The position numbers were made by a program, and so were the translations under genes. From assembly GCA_963666945.2 (NCBI GenBank), contig CAXXRT010000024.1:162036-226035 (forward strand): a stretch of DNA of 64,000 nt, in the 5' to 3' direction. Numbering within the stretch: position 1 is the stretch's first letter; each line of letters begins with the position of its first letter. Positions 39,201-47,420 of this stretch are shown here, piece after piece. The DNA comes from G963666945 sp963666945. Lineage in GTDB: Bacteria > Bacteroidota > Bacteroidia > Bacteroidales > Marinifilaceae. Below the pieces are notes generated by a model. That model was given only the letters and a program-made list of their open reading frames with translations. It made no database searches and was not told where the DNA came from.

Positions 39201-40061
39201 TGCCTGTTCCAGTCCTAATTCATCCTTTAAATGAAATATATCTACTAACTTACCGACTCTCCTTATCGCTTCTTCAGTATCTCCCCCAAGATCTTCCTTT
39301 AATGCAACATTAATTTGATCGGCAGCCCGGGCAAACCCTTCCAGATCCTTTTTCCCCTGCACTCCAAGTTTACCACCGATTCTGACAAGTCCAAGCAATT
39401 CACTTTGTGATGTCCTGGTATCTATACCCTTTAAGTCTTCATTAAGACTTCTTATCTCATCATCCAGCAAACCCGTCGTTTTCCTTGCATCCGCAAGTAC
39501 ATCTGAAAATTCAATCCATTTTTTACTAATTGATTTTAATGACAAAATAGCACCAATAAAAGTAGCCACTGCCGTTGCCGCCAGGTTCCAGTATTTATTA
39601 ATCTTATCTGCAGCCCTACACAAAGAGCCCCCTATATCACTTCCGGTACTCCTGACTTTTCGCATTTGTTTCCCAACTTTTTTAAGTTGGTCGTCATAAT
39701 TCTTCCATGATGCAGTCCCAGGAGTAGCAATATCCCTTAATTGTTTTAGCTTATTATATTCCCTCTTCAAATCACGCAGAGACATTTTTTCAAGATCCAT
39801 CCCCTTAATTAATGTAGCCCTCCTATCCTTTGCCAATTGAAGAGCGTCGTTGTTCTTCTTTATCTGAGCCGTAAGTTTTTTATAAGCATCTGTTTCTGTT
39901 TGTCCTGCTTTCTCCATCTTCTTCATTTTTGAAAGCAGTTTTTCATTACTCATCTCAAGATCTTTAATCGTCTTATCCAGTTGAGCAATTTCCTTTTTCC
40001 CTTTGTCTCCGTTGACAATGATGTTAAGAACAAGATTTTCGTCTTTGATTGTTTTACCCAT
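36237..40061 (-). pseudogene. Tape measure protein of prophage B, frameshifts near the 3' end
   Basis: About 1275 codons when joined. The first 1028 codons are open: a coiled N-terminus, a TP901-type tape-measure core (EYIVEFANRTAGIAPLANIS), hydrophobic segments (ELLYVCGVIGTYTIIVNRAI, NPWTAIATGIAAAAIYLY) and coiled coils rich in Lys and Glu. Shifts near 36975 and 36870 (an A6 run) separate the last 250 codons (QIAQMALNAANQLFGAGADY, AIAQAITSGALAIMRI). The segment VPQFAEGRYP near the end is typical of this group. Confidence 0.8.
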
Positions 40062-40451
40062 TTATTTTTCTTTTTTAAAACGATTTCTAATACTCTGAGC
40101 TACTTCCTCCGTAAAACCATACATTAACTGATTGGCAATAGAATAGTAATGCCCAAAAACAAAACGGTTATGGATATTATATCCACGCTTCGTTCTCTGA
40201 CCTGTACCACGTTTCCTCTTGACTTGTCGTTTCATGTCAAGAAAACGCTCCTTTGCTGTATGTTTAAATGATAATTGTCCGGAAAGAGGTTTTCCAGCTA
40301 AAGAAACACTTATACTCCTTTTTTCCTTTATGGATCCTGTGTGGTATTGAAGACGTTTGTATAATACCGCCCCCTGATTTTTTAACAGACGGTTACCCTC
40401 CTCATTGAGCGTATCTCTTATGAACTTACTTTTTACAAACTTATCTTTCAT
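40062..40451 (-). CDS. Putative tail-completion or minor tail protein
   Basis: A 129-residue, very basic protein (KRKRGTGQRTKRGYNIHNRF) lying directly before the tape measure gene, one base from its start. Length and charge resemble HK97 gp10-like or Mu gpG-like tail proteins, but I cannot place it firmly. It is separated from the upstream connector genes by the independently transcribed miniprotein gene at 40510-40587. Confidence 0.5.
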   Translation of the reverse strand: MKDKFVKSKFIRDTLNEEGNRLLKNQGAVLYKRLQYHTGSIKEKRSISVSLAGKPLSGQLSFKHTAKERFLDMKRQVKRKRGTGQRTKRGYNIHNRFVFGHYYSIANQLMYGFTEEVAQSIRNRFKKEK

Positions 40452-40490
40452 GGAGGCAAGATATAGCCCCCTATTTTTTTAAGAAAGGAC

Positions 40491-40516
40491 AAAAAAAAGG
40501 GATAATCACTTATCCC
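40491..40516 (-). terminator. Terminator of the miniprotein gene
   Basis: On the minus strand GGGATAA-GTGA-TTATCCC is followed by eight Ts. The stop codon of the miniprotein lies in the left arm of the stem. Confidence 0.85.
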
Positions 40517-40587
40517 TCTGCTATGCTACCTATTATATAGGCTACAATACCTATTATGCCAAAGATTAATAATACGCCTGCTAACAT
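40510..40587 (-). CDS. 25-residue membrane miniprotein
   Basis: A 25-codon frame (begins MLAGVLLIFGIIG, ends GSIAEG) that is almost wholly one hydrophobic helix with three Gly and one Glu near the end. Four features make it look real: a promoter with exact boxes at 40619-40648, a leader (AAAAGTAATTAGCA before ATG) shared with three other genes of this prophage, a strong terminator, and clean separation from the structural genes on both sides. Possible roles are a lysis or superinfection-exclusion peptide, or a small toxin; the sequence does not decide. Confidence 0.65.
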   Translation of the reverse strand: MLAGVLLIFGIIGIVAYIIGSIAEG

Positions 40588-40618
40588 TGCTAATTACTTT
40601 TATAGTTAACCATTAAAA

Positions 40619-40648
40619 CAAAGATACTAATAATTAAGCTATTAACAA
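40619..40648 (-). promoter_or_regulatory. Promoter of the miniprotein gene
   Basis: On the minus strand TTG (40648-40646), 19 bases, then TATCTTTG (40626-40619). Both boxes and the spacing fit the Bacteroidota consensus. The start point would be about 40612, giving a leader of about 25 bases. Confidence 0.7.
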
Positions 40649-40651
40649 TAA

Positions 40652-41092
40652 TTATCCCGAAATAAAACTAAAAGCCAAAGAATACCCACTCCATCCCCCT
40701 GCAATGTTATAATCAGGTTCAATTTCTATACTTGCACAGTCAAGATATTTCATTATTCCCAAACTGTTTTTCTTATCATCTTTCAGCTTATTTTTCAGCT
40801 TATCTATTGCTATGCCGGTGCGGTCGTACAAATTAATTTCAGACTCTTCGCTATTGTCCAATGCCGATAATTTCTCAAGTACAGAAATAATCACAACATT
40901 CCTGTCTTTTGGAGTATCCTCGTCTGGAGACTCATCCTGTGCAGAAGGATATACACAAGAAAGAATTGTACCTGTCTGATTGGCTAATTTTTTAGCCAAA
41001 TGTTCTTCAAGAACAACCATTAATAATTTGTCTGCTGAAATAAGCGATTTTAGCGCTTCGCAATAAGATTTATATTCCAGTATTGATACCAT
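40652..41092 (-). CDS. Putative tail terminator or head-tail joining protein
   Basis: A 146-residue protein with a helical first half and alternating strands later (DRNVVIISVLEKL, CASIEIEPDYNIAGGWSGYS). Position among connector genes and size suggest a tail terminator, but there is no diagnostic motif. Its start overlaps the end of the preceding gene by 23 bases. Confidence 0.5.
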   Translation of the reverse strand: MVSILEYKSYCEALKSLISADKLLMVVLEEHLAKKLANQTGTILSCVYPSAQDESPDEDTPKDRNVVIISVLEKLSALDNSEESEINLYDRTGIAIDKLKNKLKDDKKNSLGIMKYLDCASIEIEPDYNIAGGWSGYSLAFSFISG

Positions 41093-41999
41093 CTAAAGAC
41101 TTTTTAAGTTTATCCGATTCTTTTTTAGCACAATACATCTTCAGTAAGATGTCATACAGATTAGCCTCATTTACCCCCTCTATTGGGCCAAATGTTCCGC
41201 TGTCTGCAATATTATACATTATTGCCGTAAGACCTAGCTCATCATTCTTTGCATCGTCATTGCCCTCGCTTTTAAATAATTCCCCCAGATTAATTGTCTT
41301 TCCATCAACAATTAATTCAGCCGATTTAATATAATTATCACAAGCACCAAAGAAAATAAATATAGCATATTTAACATGTGCCGGTACGCTGTTAAACTTA
41401 TCAGATCTCCTCCCTGAAAGTTCTCTGTTAAATGGCTCCCTTATCTCCCCTTTATAGTTAGGATCCTTTAATAGCTTTTTGTATCCTTTTATCCATGGGC
41501 GGTAAAGAACAGAACAAAGGTTATTAATATATACCTCTTCCCTTTCTTCCCTGAATAGCCTGAAATACTCAAACGCCGCCATATATTCGCCAAATGTACA
41601 ATTTAATAACGCCTCGGCCGGACCATATATTTTCCCAATGCCAGGAACTTTAATTTGAGGAACAAGATTCTTAACGCAATCATAATTAAATACAGGTTTA
41701 CCCTCATGCTCTGTAAACATGAAGTCAATAGTAGGTAACAATCTGGCAATATTATCATACTTCTGTTCCCTTTGCTCTTCTGTCAAATACTTTGCATCCT
41801 TCTTATTATGCTTTTCTGTTCTCTTAATCCCCATCAGGTAATACAAAACCTTAACCTTAAAATCCATTAATTGGATTTGACCGGTAACCAGAAACAATGC
41901 TTGTTTCATTACAAACAGTATTTGTTCCTTAGTCATTTCGCCCCATTCTGAGGGATATCTACACGATTTATTTATTTCAGGAATCTCAACTATATTCAT
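41070..41999 (-). CDS. Structural-region protein, possible tail assembly chaperone
   Basis: A 309-residue soluble protein of unrecognised family. It contains a helical core with many aromatic residues (FGEYMAAFEYFRLFREEREE) and a C-terminus rich in Lys. It lies between the connector gene at 41999-42964 and a small tail gene. In related phages this place is taken by connectors or tail chaperones. No slippery heptamer in the right phase was noticed at its end. Confidence 0.5.
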   Translation of the reverse strand: MNIVEIPEINKSCRYPSEWGEMTKEQILFVMKQALFLVTGQIQLMDFKVKVLYYLMGIKRTEKHNKKDAKYLTEEQREQKYDNIARLLPTIDFMFTEHEGKPVFNYDCVKNLVPQIKVPGIGKIYGPAEALLNCTFGEYMAAFEYFRLFREEREEVYINNLCSVLYRPWIKGYKKLLKDPNYKGEIREPFNRELSGRRSDKFNSVPAHVKYAIFIFFGACDNYIKSAELIVDGKTINLGELFKSEGNDDAKNDELGLTAIMYNIADSGTFGPIEGVNEANLYDILLKMYCAKKESDKLKKSLDGINTGI

Positions 42000-42964
42000 T
42001 AGGTTGTAAAGAATTTGTTAGACGAATTATTACTTGGACCAACTTGTATCTCTTCCAGATCTCCTTTAAGTCTTCTTACAAAATCAGCAATTCTATTACT
42101 GCATCTTTCTGCATCAGAAAGAAATGTTTCTTCCGCTTCATTTATTAGATCAATAGTTGCAGGCGTTGTTGCCTTAGATGTTTGTCGTTCTGAAAAGAAC
42201 TTCTGAACAACACCCTCTGGCAAAACAGACAGAGAAAGCCGTTTCACGGCCATGGCCATCACGTACCAGGGCACTGTGTCCTGAATAAGACTTATTAGTT
42301 CTTTTTCTTCTCCATCAAGATCTGCCGACTCTTTAATTTTTCCCTTTAAAATGGCGAATCTATCTTTACCCAACAATGGCAGGATCCTGTCCTTTTCAAC
42401 TTTCCTGTTAAAAGGAAGAGTCTTTAAGAAAAATCTACGACTATTATCTATCGGAAAAACATCGTTAAAAGTTTCTGCATCCTTAACAAACAGAGAATTT
42501 ATTTCTTTTCTCTGTTCAGAATCCCTCCATTCTGTTATTACATCAATATTACTCTCCAGATAAGAAATAAGTCTTTCTGTTGCATTATTCCCTTTCCTTA
42601 TTAATGCTGCATCATCACGGTCAAGCATCCACTCCCACGGCAATTTTTCGCCCTCTCCGGATATCTTAACCTTACGGCCTGTCTCTTCGTGTGAAACATC
42701 TCCATTCTCAGAAAAACTCTTGTATGCAAATATGGCTACTGGCAACTGAATGTAAGAAACAAGATCATCCCAAACCTCCTTATTTTCGCCAGTGGGAGTC
42801 TCGTAATGAGAAACAGCACGATCATATACAGATTTTCCAATATATTGAACTATTTCTTCTGTAGCCAGTTCAATATCCATCCTTATAGCATCAAATTGCA
42901 CAGATGAATAAAGCCAACCTATTACCTTCTTTAACTCAGCTGTAGATTTAAATAGTATCTTCAT
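41999..42964 (-). CDS. DUF6712-like head-tail adaptor
   Basis: A 321-residue helical protein located directly after the portal gene, overlapping it by one base. I recall related Bacteroidota phage proteins under the name DUF6712 (from memory, not checked). Segments such as QLPVAIFAYKSFSENGDVSH and DTVPWYVMAMAVKRLSLSVLP recur in that group. The likely role is a head-tail connector with an extended C-terminal part ending in a Ser/Asn-rich tail. Confidence 0.6.
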   Translation of the reverse strand: MKILFKSTAELKKVIGWLYSSVQFDAIRMDIELATEEIVQYIGKSVYDRAVSHYETPTGENKEVWDDLVSYIQLPVAIFAYKSFSENGDVSHEETGRKVKISGEGEKLPWEWMLDRDDAALIRKGNNATERLISYLESNIDVITEWRDSEQRKEINSLFVKDAETFNDVFPIDNSRRFFLKTLPFNRKVEKDRILPLLGKDRFAILKGKIKESADLDGEEKELISLIQDTVPWYVMAMAVKRLSLSVLPEGVVQKFFSERQTSKATTPATIDLINEAEETFLSDAERCSNRIADFVRRLKGDLEEIQVGPSNNSSNKFFTT

Positions 42965-44310
42965 TATATATTATTTTTTGCCCTGTCAGACGGTTTAACA
43001 TCTTCCTCTCTAAGAACAATCTTATGGTAGAATCCAGCCTTAATATCCTTATTAGGGAAATTAATTTCAATAGCCTGGTTAAGTGCTGCCAAAACAATTT
43101 CTTCAGGAATAGTAGTATCAGAAGCAAGATAAAGTTTCAAAGCATAAAGCATTTCGCTTCCCGAAGAAAGTTTTCCATCAACCATTATATTACTCAATGC
43201 AGGATGAAGACCAATACCTGAAGTAGTTGCACTATCTGCCTTTTCAGACACTTTTATTTGTGCCTCTATAAAATCCTTCACCTTCTGATCGATCGGAGTA
43301 ATTTCCCATTTAACCAGGTTCCCATCATCATCATACATTGATACAGTATGAAAGAACTTCCCAACATTCTCCTTACCGGCCAATACTTCAGACAGTTTTT
43401 TTAGAATTTCTTCCTTATGGTCTTCAAGCATTTTAGGATTATATTCAATATTTTCATTTCTGCATTTCTCCTGCAATTTTTCCTCTTTATTCTCCCAGTA
43501 TTGCTGTGGAGAAGAAATTTGAAAAGCAAGATTAAGAGAGTTATCAGTAAGATACTTTAATATTTGAGGAATATCCGAACTACGAGAGATCCAGTTAAGA
43601 GTACCATAATAACCGGGAACAGAATACAGATTTCGGGCAAAACTATAAGAATTGTGATAACTCATAGCTACAGGATAACGGAAAGGATCCTTAGCATCAA
43701 AAACATTATATGTCTTGATACCAGTACCGCAATCATTCTCAAAATCACCCACATATATATGCTTAACATCTTCTAGTCTTCGGGAATTTACCCACTCAAG
43801 TCTTGCATCAGTACCAGGAACAACCTCAAGCTGATTTATCATTCCCTTACCCCCTATTCTTACACCTCTATTCCTGTATTTCTTAATAAATATACCTTTA
43901 AGATACTTATACTCTGTTACCGCCATCTCCAGATAGCGCATATAATCCCAATCTTTCAGAAAACGCCATATGTCCTTATCATCTTCCCATACACGCCTAA
44001 CTTCACCATTTTCATAGACTTTTTTATATAATTCCAGACCTTGACCGAACAACAATCCTTTTTCCCTTTCAAGTATACCAGGAGCAAGGTTATTCTGATC
44101 CATTATATTTCTGATCTGTACAGGAAGATTATTTCCTTCCCCGTAAGGAACAATCTTTTTCCCGGCAACTGTTTCCGGTTCAGCTTCCCAACTTACTCCC
44201 TTTGCCCCATCCAAAGGATTAGAAGCTGTAACACTTCCCCGGTAAACACCTACTCCCACACCAGGAAGATTAATAACATGGGAATTACCTATCTTTTTAA
44301 CTTCACTCAT
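42964..44310 (-). CDS. Portal protein of prophage B
   Basis: A 448-residue protein. The pattern GEGNNLPVQIRNIMDQNNLA, then GILEREKGLLFGQGLELY, is typical of the portal-like proteins of Bacteroidota prophages; a basic, helical stem region and an acidic C-terminus follow. It differs from the SPP1-type portal of prophage A. Unusually, it is encoded about 5 kb away from its terminase, with an accessory block between. It overlaps the small gene before it by four bases. Confidence 0.7.
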   Translation of the reverse strand: MSEVKKIGNSHVINLPGVGVGVYRGSVTASNPLDGAKGVSWEAEPETVAGKKIVPYGEGNNLPVQIRNIMDQNNLAPGILEREKGLLFGQGLELYKKVYENGEVRRVWEDDKDIWRFLKDWDYMRYLEMAVTEYKYLKGIFIKKYRNRGVRIGGKGMINQLEVVPGTDARLEWVNSRRLEDVKHIYVGDFENDCGTGIKTYNVFDAKDPFRYPVAMSYHNSYSFARNLYSVPGYYGTLNWISRSSDIPQILKYLTDNSLNLAFQISSPQQYWENKEEKLQEKCRNENIEYNPKMLEDHKEEILKKLSEVLAGKENVGKFFHTVSMYDDDGNLVKWEITPIDQKVKDFIEAQIKVSEKADSATTSGIGLHPALSNIMVDGKLSSGSEMLYALKLYLASDTTIPEEIVLAALNQAIEINFPNKDIKAGFYHKIVLREEDVKPSDRAKNNI

Positions 44311-44579
44311 ACTAAATCTACTTTTTGTCCGTTATATGCCATTAAAAGAGGAATCCAAAACTGTTTGGGTTGCATCTCATCAAAGTCAAAATAACTTAAT
44401 TGGTATTCATGATTTTTATTATCAGCTTTTACTGGACGCTTGCGAAGCCTTGCATTTCTTACTGATACAATACCATCAGAATGATTTTTAGAGCTATTAT
44501 AACTCATGAAAGTAAAACTAAAGAATTCTTTATTCTTCGACTTTCTTCTCATATCTTCTATTGCTTCATAAACTGTCAT
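44307..44579 (-). CDS. Small hypothetical protein before the portal
   Basis: A 90-residue basic protein (RNARLRKRPVKADNKNHEYQ) with an aromatic C-terminus (YFDFDEMQPKQFWIPLLM). It is the first gene of the portal operon, and its stop overlaps the portal start. Family unknown. It follows a terminator at 44619-44646, so transcription of the portal operon probably starts just before it. Confidence 0.6.
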   Translation of the reverse strand: MTVYEAIEDMRRKSKNKEFFSFTFMSYNSSKNHSDGIVSVRNARLRKRPVKADNKNHEYQLSYFDFDEMQPKQFWIPLLMAYNGQKVDLV

Positions 44580-44618
44580 AATGCAATATTATATGAGAAT
44601 ACACTATAGGGAAAGGAC

Positions 44619-44646
44619 AAAAAAAATCCCGACATAAAATTCGGGA
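44619..44646 (-). terminator. Terminator after the accessory gene at 44673
   Basis: On the minus strand TCCCGA and TCGGGA pair around an AT-rich loop and eight Ts follow. It divides the accessory block from the portal operon. Confidence 0.8.
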
Positions 44647-44672
44647 GCAGAAATATGTTTAGAAAAATTTCT

Positions 44673-45215
44673 TTAATTAAAATGTAAATCTAAGTACAAT
44701 CGTTGAAATAAATCAGTAGCATTAGCTTCCATCTCAGGATGCTCTGCCAGATATTTTTTATTAAAAAGAATATATGCACTTACTTCCGCCTGTTCCCGAT
44801 GTTCGAATACATCTGTAGATATATAGTTTGATACAATCTCACAGTATCTTCTAAATCTTTTAGTATTAGCTTTGTCTTCGTCTTTTTTTATAGTTTCTGC
44901 TCCAATAAAACCAAAAGAAAATTCATTATCTTTTATTAATAAATCCAATAAAATTCTGGCACATGTACATACAACATTTCTAACCTCTCTATTCCCTGTC
45001 AATAAGTGGAACTTTATTTCTGATTGACTATGACTTTTCAAATAAAACTTCAGTACTATTATTTTATCAGGATAATACTCTACCTCGACAATATAAATTT
45101 GATTAGATATAGTAGATCTAAACTTATACTTTTCTTTTTTAGTGACTTCTTTGATTTCCGATTTTTCGTTCATAATGAACGAATAGGGATAGCTTGGTAA
45201 GTTGCTATATGGCAT
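44673..45215 (-). CDS. Accessory protein of unknown function
   Basis: A 180-residue soluble protein from ATG 45215, which overlaps the end of the 51-residue gene before it; a second start at 45173 (NEKSEIKEVTKKEKYKF) is also possible. It contains a cysteine pair in VCTCARILLDLLIKDNEF and a basic patch KRFRRYCEIV. It has its own terminator and lies outside the structural operons, so it is probably a moron. No family recognised. Confidence 0.6.
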   Translation of the reverse strand: MPYSNLPSYPYSFIMNEKSEIKEVTKKEKYKFRSTISNQIYIVEVEYYPDKIIVLKFYLKSHSQSEIKFHLLTGNREVRNVVCTCARILLDLLIKDNEFSFGFIGAETIKKDEDKANTKRFRRYCEIVSNYISTDVFEHREQAEVSAYILFNKKYLAEHPEMEANATDLFQRLYLDLHFN

Positions 45216-45360
45216 ATTCGTACAAGCTACAACGTCTTTTCTGTAATTCTTCCTTTGTTACTGATGTAAAATTTGCAACAACTTTTTTCTTTACAGAAAC
45301 AGTCTTAGGATGTTTTGAATCCTTTTTTTTATCTATTAGGTTATTAATAAAAACGCCCAT
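45205..45360 (-). CDS. 51-residue basic protein
   Basis: A short frame beginning MGVFINNLIDKKKDSKHPK and ending CSLYEYAI, rich in Lys. It overlaps the start of the gene at 44673-45215 (its TAG lies inside that gene's first codons), so the two are translationally coupled. A perfect palindrome (45399-45414) lies in its leader. A small DNA- or RNA-binding protein is a fair guess, but there is no motif. Confidence 0.5.
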   Translation of the reverse strand: MGVFINNLIDKKKDSKHPKTVSVKKKVVANFTSVTKEELQKRRCSLYEYAI

Positions 45361-45398
45361 AATAACGATCCTTTTAGCTTGATTCTATGATTAACTTA

Positions 45399-45414
45399 TT
45401 AAGTTTAAACTTAA
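45399..45414. promoter_or_regulatory. Perfect 16-bp palindrome, operator candidate
   Basis: TTAAGTTTAAACTTAA lies 39 bases before the ATG at 45360 and just after a possible -7 box (AATATTTG on the minus strand, 45429-45422). Placement suits repression or autoregulation of the 51-residue gene and its partner. Confidence 0.45.
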
Positions 45415-45524
45415 CTACACTGCAAATATTGAAAAAAAATATATAAATTCATATCTATTTGTAAAAAATTTCTTACACAGTGTAATAAATGTATTACAAA
45501 ACATGTGTTTTCTATGTACGGAAG

Positions 45525-45551
45525 AAGGGGTGAGAAAGTTTCTCACCCCTT
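45525..45551 (-). terminator. Strong hairpin after the gene at 45556
   Basis: AAGGGGTGAGAAA and TTTCTCACCCCTT form a 13-bp perfect stem around a single base (so a few pairs must open). It follows the stop of the 60-residue coiled-coil gene, with a CTTCTTCC tail on the minus strand. Confidence 0.65.
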
Positions 45552-45555
45552 TGGT

Positions 45556-45738
45556 TTAATTAACAAAAGCCATTTTTATAGCTGGCTGTTTGTTAATTAT
45601 TTGTGACATTTGATACTCCGTTAATTTAGAACGAATCTCAATATATTTCTTACGGGCCTGTTCAAACTTTTCTGACTGTTCTTTAAATTCCTGATAAGCA
45701 TCATCAGCTTTCTTTTTTAAGTCTTCGAATTTATTCAT
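45556..45738 (-). CDS. Small coiled-coil protein
   Basis: A 60-residue protein that is almost entirely a charged coiled coil (KADDAYQEFKEQSEKFEQAR). An AGGAGG ribosome site precedes the ATG, and the start overlaps the stop of the gene before. It is the last gene of the operon that begins with the structured leader RNA at 46404-46562. Function unknown. Confidence 0.65.
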   Translation of the reverse strand: MNKFEDLKKKADDAYQEFKEQSEKFEQARKKYIEIRSKLTEYQMSQIINKQPAIKMAFVN

Positions 45739-46079
45739 ACAAGTCCTCCTTTCTTCATTTCTGCCAATAACGCCTCCAGTAACACAATATTTCTGCCAAA
45801 TGGCAAAATCTCCTCTGGTAAGAAGTCAGCCTCTTCATAGCAAGTAAGAAGTTTAAGCATTCCATCTTTAACAGACTCGTGCATTTCATCATGTTCAACG
45901 GCAAGTAATATCTGGTCAAGCTTATCAAAAATATCCTCTCTCACTTTAAAATATTTCTCCCTTCTTTCCTGAATACTCACGGGAGACATGCCCATTACTC
46001 CTTCAAGTTCCTTGGCCAATGACTGTGCTTTCAAAATATCGTCAGCATCAATTTCGTATGATATAATATACTTACGCAT
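45735..46079 (-). CDS. Hypothetical protein in the leader-RNA operon
   Basis: About 114 residues from ATG 46079, chosen because GGAGGA lies six bases before it; an earlier in-frame start at 46097 would place that site inside the gene. The first 25 residues (RKYIISYEIDADDILKAQSL) form a beta-alpha unit that resembles the first part of the gene upstream, so the two may be related. The remainder is helical. It overlaps both neighbours slightly, showing translational coupling. Confidence 0.65.
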   Translation of the reverse strand: MRKYIISYEIDADDILKAQSLAKELEGVMGMSPVSIQERREKYFKVREDIFDKLDQILLAVEHDEMHESVKDGMLKLLTCYEEADFLPEEILPFGRNIVLLEALLAEMKKGGLV

Positions 46080-46386
46080 GACGTTCCTCCTTTCCAAATT
46101 CCCTTGACATATTCAAAAACTCTTCTTCTGTAATTCTGCCTTTAGCTGCAAATTGATGTGCAGCGTACCAACTATAAAATAGTTTTTCACCTGAAGGAAG
46201 AATAAGATGTTTGGGTTCCTGGTTAAACTCTACAATAAAACCAAAGGTTTTGCTTATTGCATTTTCAAGAGTGTGAGCTTCAAACACTCTTGTTTCTGTT
46301 TCAAATACTACTGAATAAGATTTCAGGAAATTTGCATCCTGGCTACTTTGCTTCGCCTGTACTGCTTGTTTTTCTTTTTTACTCAT
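46072..46386 (-). CDS. Hypothetical protein behind the structured leader RNA
   Basis: A 104-residue protein: Lys/Gln-rich start, a strand-helix-strand middle (KSYSVVFETETRVFEAHTLE) and a helical end (KGRITEEEFLNMSREFG). It is the first gene of a three-gene operon, and its ATG lies 18 bases after the T run of the terminator-like hairpin at 46404-46422, so its expression probably depends on read-through. No family recognised. The operon's role might be related to the signal sensed by the leader. Confidence 0.65.
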   Translation of the reverse strand: MSKKEKQAVQAKQSSQDANFLKSYSVVFETETRVFEAHTLENAISKTFGFIVEFNQEPKHLILPSGEKLFYSWYAAHQFAAKGRITEEEFLNMSREFGKEERHA

Positions 46387-46403
46387 TGTGTTTGGATTTT
46401 ATG

Positions 46404-46562
46404 AAAAAAAAATAGAGCAGTGTGGTACCAAACACAACGAAACGACGAAGTCGATTAATTGAAGTTTACGGGACTTTCACCCACACTCACTGCTCAATAT
46501 TATTATAACTCTTCGAATTTTTGTATAGCCGGTAACTTCGCAACCGTTCGTTATGTTTGGTA
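46404..46562 (-). ncRNA. Structured leader RNA with terminator/antiterminator arms
   Basis: A transcript from the promoter at 46566-46596 would begin with GTACCAAACATAACGAA (46563-46547). This arm pairs over 17 bases, with one G-U pair, with TTCGTTGTGTTTGGTAC at 46441-46425. Directly after it comes CACTGCTC (46422-46415) and nine Ts, an intrinsic terminator whose left arm GAGCAGTG lies at 46495-46488. The two helices interleave, so they exclude one another or form a pseudoknot. Small local hairpins (CGAC-TTC-GTCG; GGG...CCC) fall between. This is the architecture of an attenuator or riboswitch, or of a small RNA ending at the terminator. The sensed signal is unknown; no known riboswitch class was recognised. 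Confidence 0.7.
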
Positions 46563-46565
46563 CTA

Positions 46566-46596
46566 CAAATGTACTTCTTTATTTGGTACGTCCAAA
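46566..46596 (-). promoter_or_regulatory. Promoter of the structured leader RNA
   Basis: On the minus strand TTTG (46596-46593), 19 bases, then TACATTTG (46573-46566): an exact match to the Bacteroidota consensus, with the start point near 46560. Confidence 0.75.
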
Positions 46597-46620
46597 ATTT
46601 TGTAATATTTTTTTTACAAA

Positions 46621-47295
46621 CTATATCTTTAATAGTTTTGCCTTTTGCTTATCAAACTCATCTTTAGTAAGAATTCCTTCTTCTAATAATTCTTTTAATT
46701 TAATTAACTCATCAGCTACCGAAAACTGCTTAGGTTCATTTAGCTTTCTCACTTCTTCAGGAGATTTATAATACTCAGGTAAGTTCTTTTCCATAAACTC
46801 ATACGTTTTCTTTACATCTTTATTTTTGCAAGAAAAAAGAGCCATTATTTCATTTCCATTTTCATTTATAGAAATAGAAAGAACATTATCAATACCAGAC
46901 ACATTTACAGATTTATCCCCCACTCCTGTAATACCCCCAACAACGGCTCCAGCCGGACCTAATAATATCCCCCCTAAAAGAGCTCTTCCTATTATTGATT
47001 TTGACTTATGTGCTTTAATATCATTCTTAGCCTCTAAAGACCAATAATTAATGTTTTCATTTAATATAGATACACGTTTACAGGTGAAGTCATGACCTAT
47101 GTAAACACCAAGGCCTCTTACCCTTACCAATAGATCTGTTGTTAATATTTTTATACCTTTTTTTTCTATTAGATCATCAAGAACAGGTATACCTCCAATG
47201 TAGATTATTTTACCTAGTAAATCATCAGATTTTCTACCTGCTTCAAAACGAGATCCTATTAATTCAATTTGCTCCTTTCTTTTTAATATCTCCAT
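46621..47295 (-). CDS. SHOCT-domain protein
   Basis: About 224 residues from ATG 47295. I prefer this start to 47337 because the promoter -7 box (47333-47326) would otherwise lie inside the gene. The middle has a Gly-rich hydrophobic stretch (IIGRALLGGILLGPAGAVVG) that may pack in or on the membrane. The last 30 residues are a SHOCT domain (DELIKLKELLEEGILTKDEF), a short C-terminal oligomerisation module. Such proteins occur widely in prophages and their role is unclear. It is transcribed on its own. Confidence 0.75.
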   Translation of the reverse strand: MEILKRKEQIELIGSRFEAGRKSDDLLGKIIYIGGIPVLDDLIEKKGIKILTTDLLVRVRGLGVYIGHDFTCKRVSILNENINYWSLEAKNDIKAHKSKSIIGRALLGGILLGPAGAVVGGITGVGDKSVNVSGIDNVLSISINENGNEIMALFSCKNKDVKKTYEFMEKNLPEYYKSPEEVRKLNEPKQFSVADELIKLKELLEEGILTKDEFDKQKAKLLKI

Positions 47296-47325
47296 ATCAA
47301 TTAATTTAATATTAATACTAGAAAT

Positions 47326-47333
47326 CAAATGTA
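47326..47333 (-). promoter_or_regulatory. -7 box of the SHOCT gene
   Basis: TACATTTG on the minus strand is an exact TAnnTTTG match, 30 bases before ATG 47295. No convincing -33 box is seen upstream. Confidence 0.45.
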
Positions 47334-47420
47334 ACATTTTTTTTACATGGGTTTCAGTATTAATTAAACAATATCATCATTATACCATCCTTAATATAGA
47401 AGGTTATAATGATTCCACTG

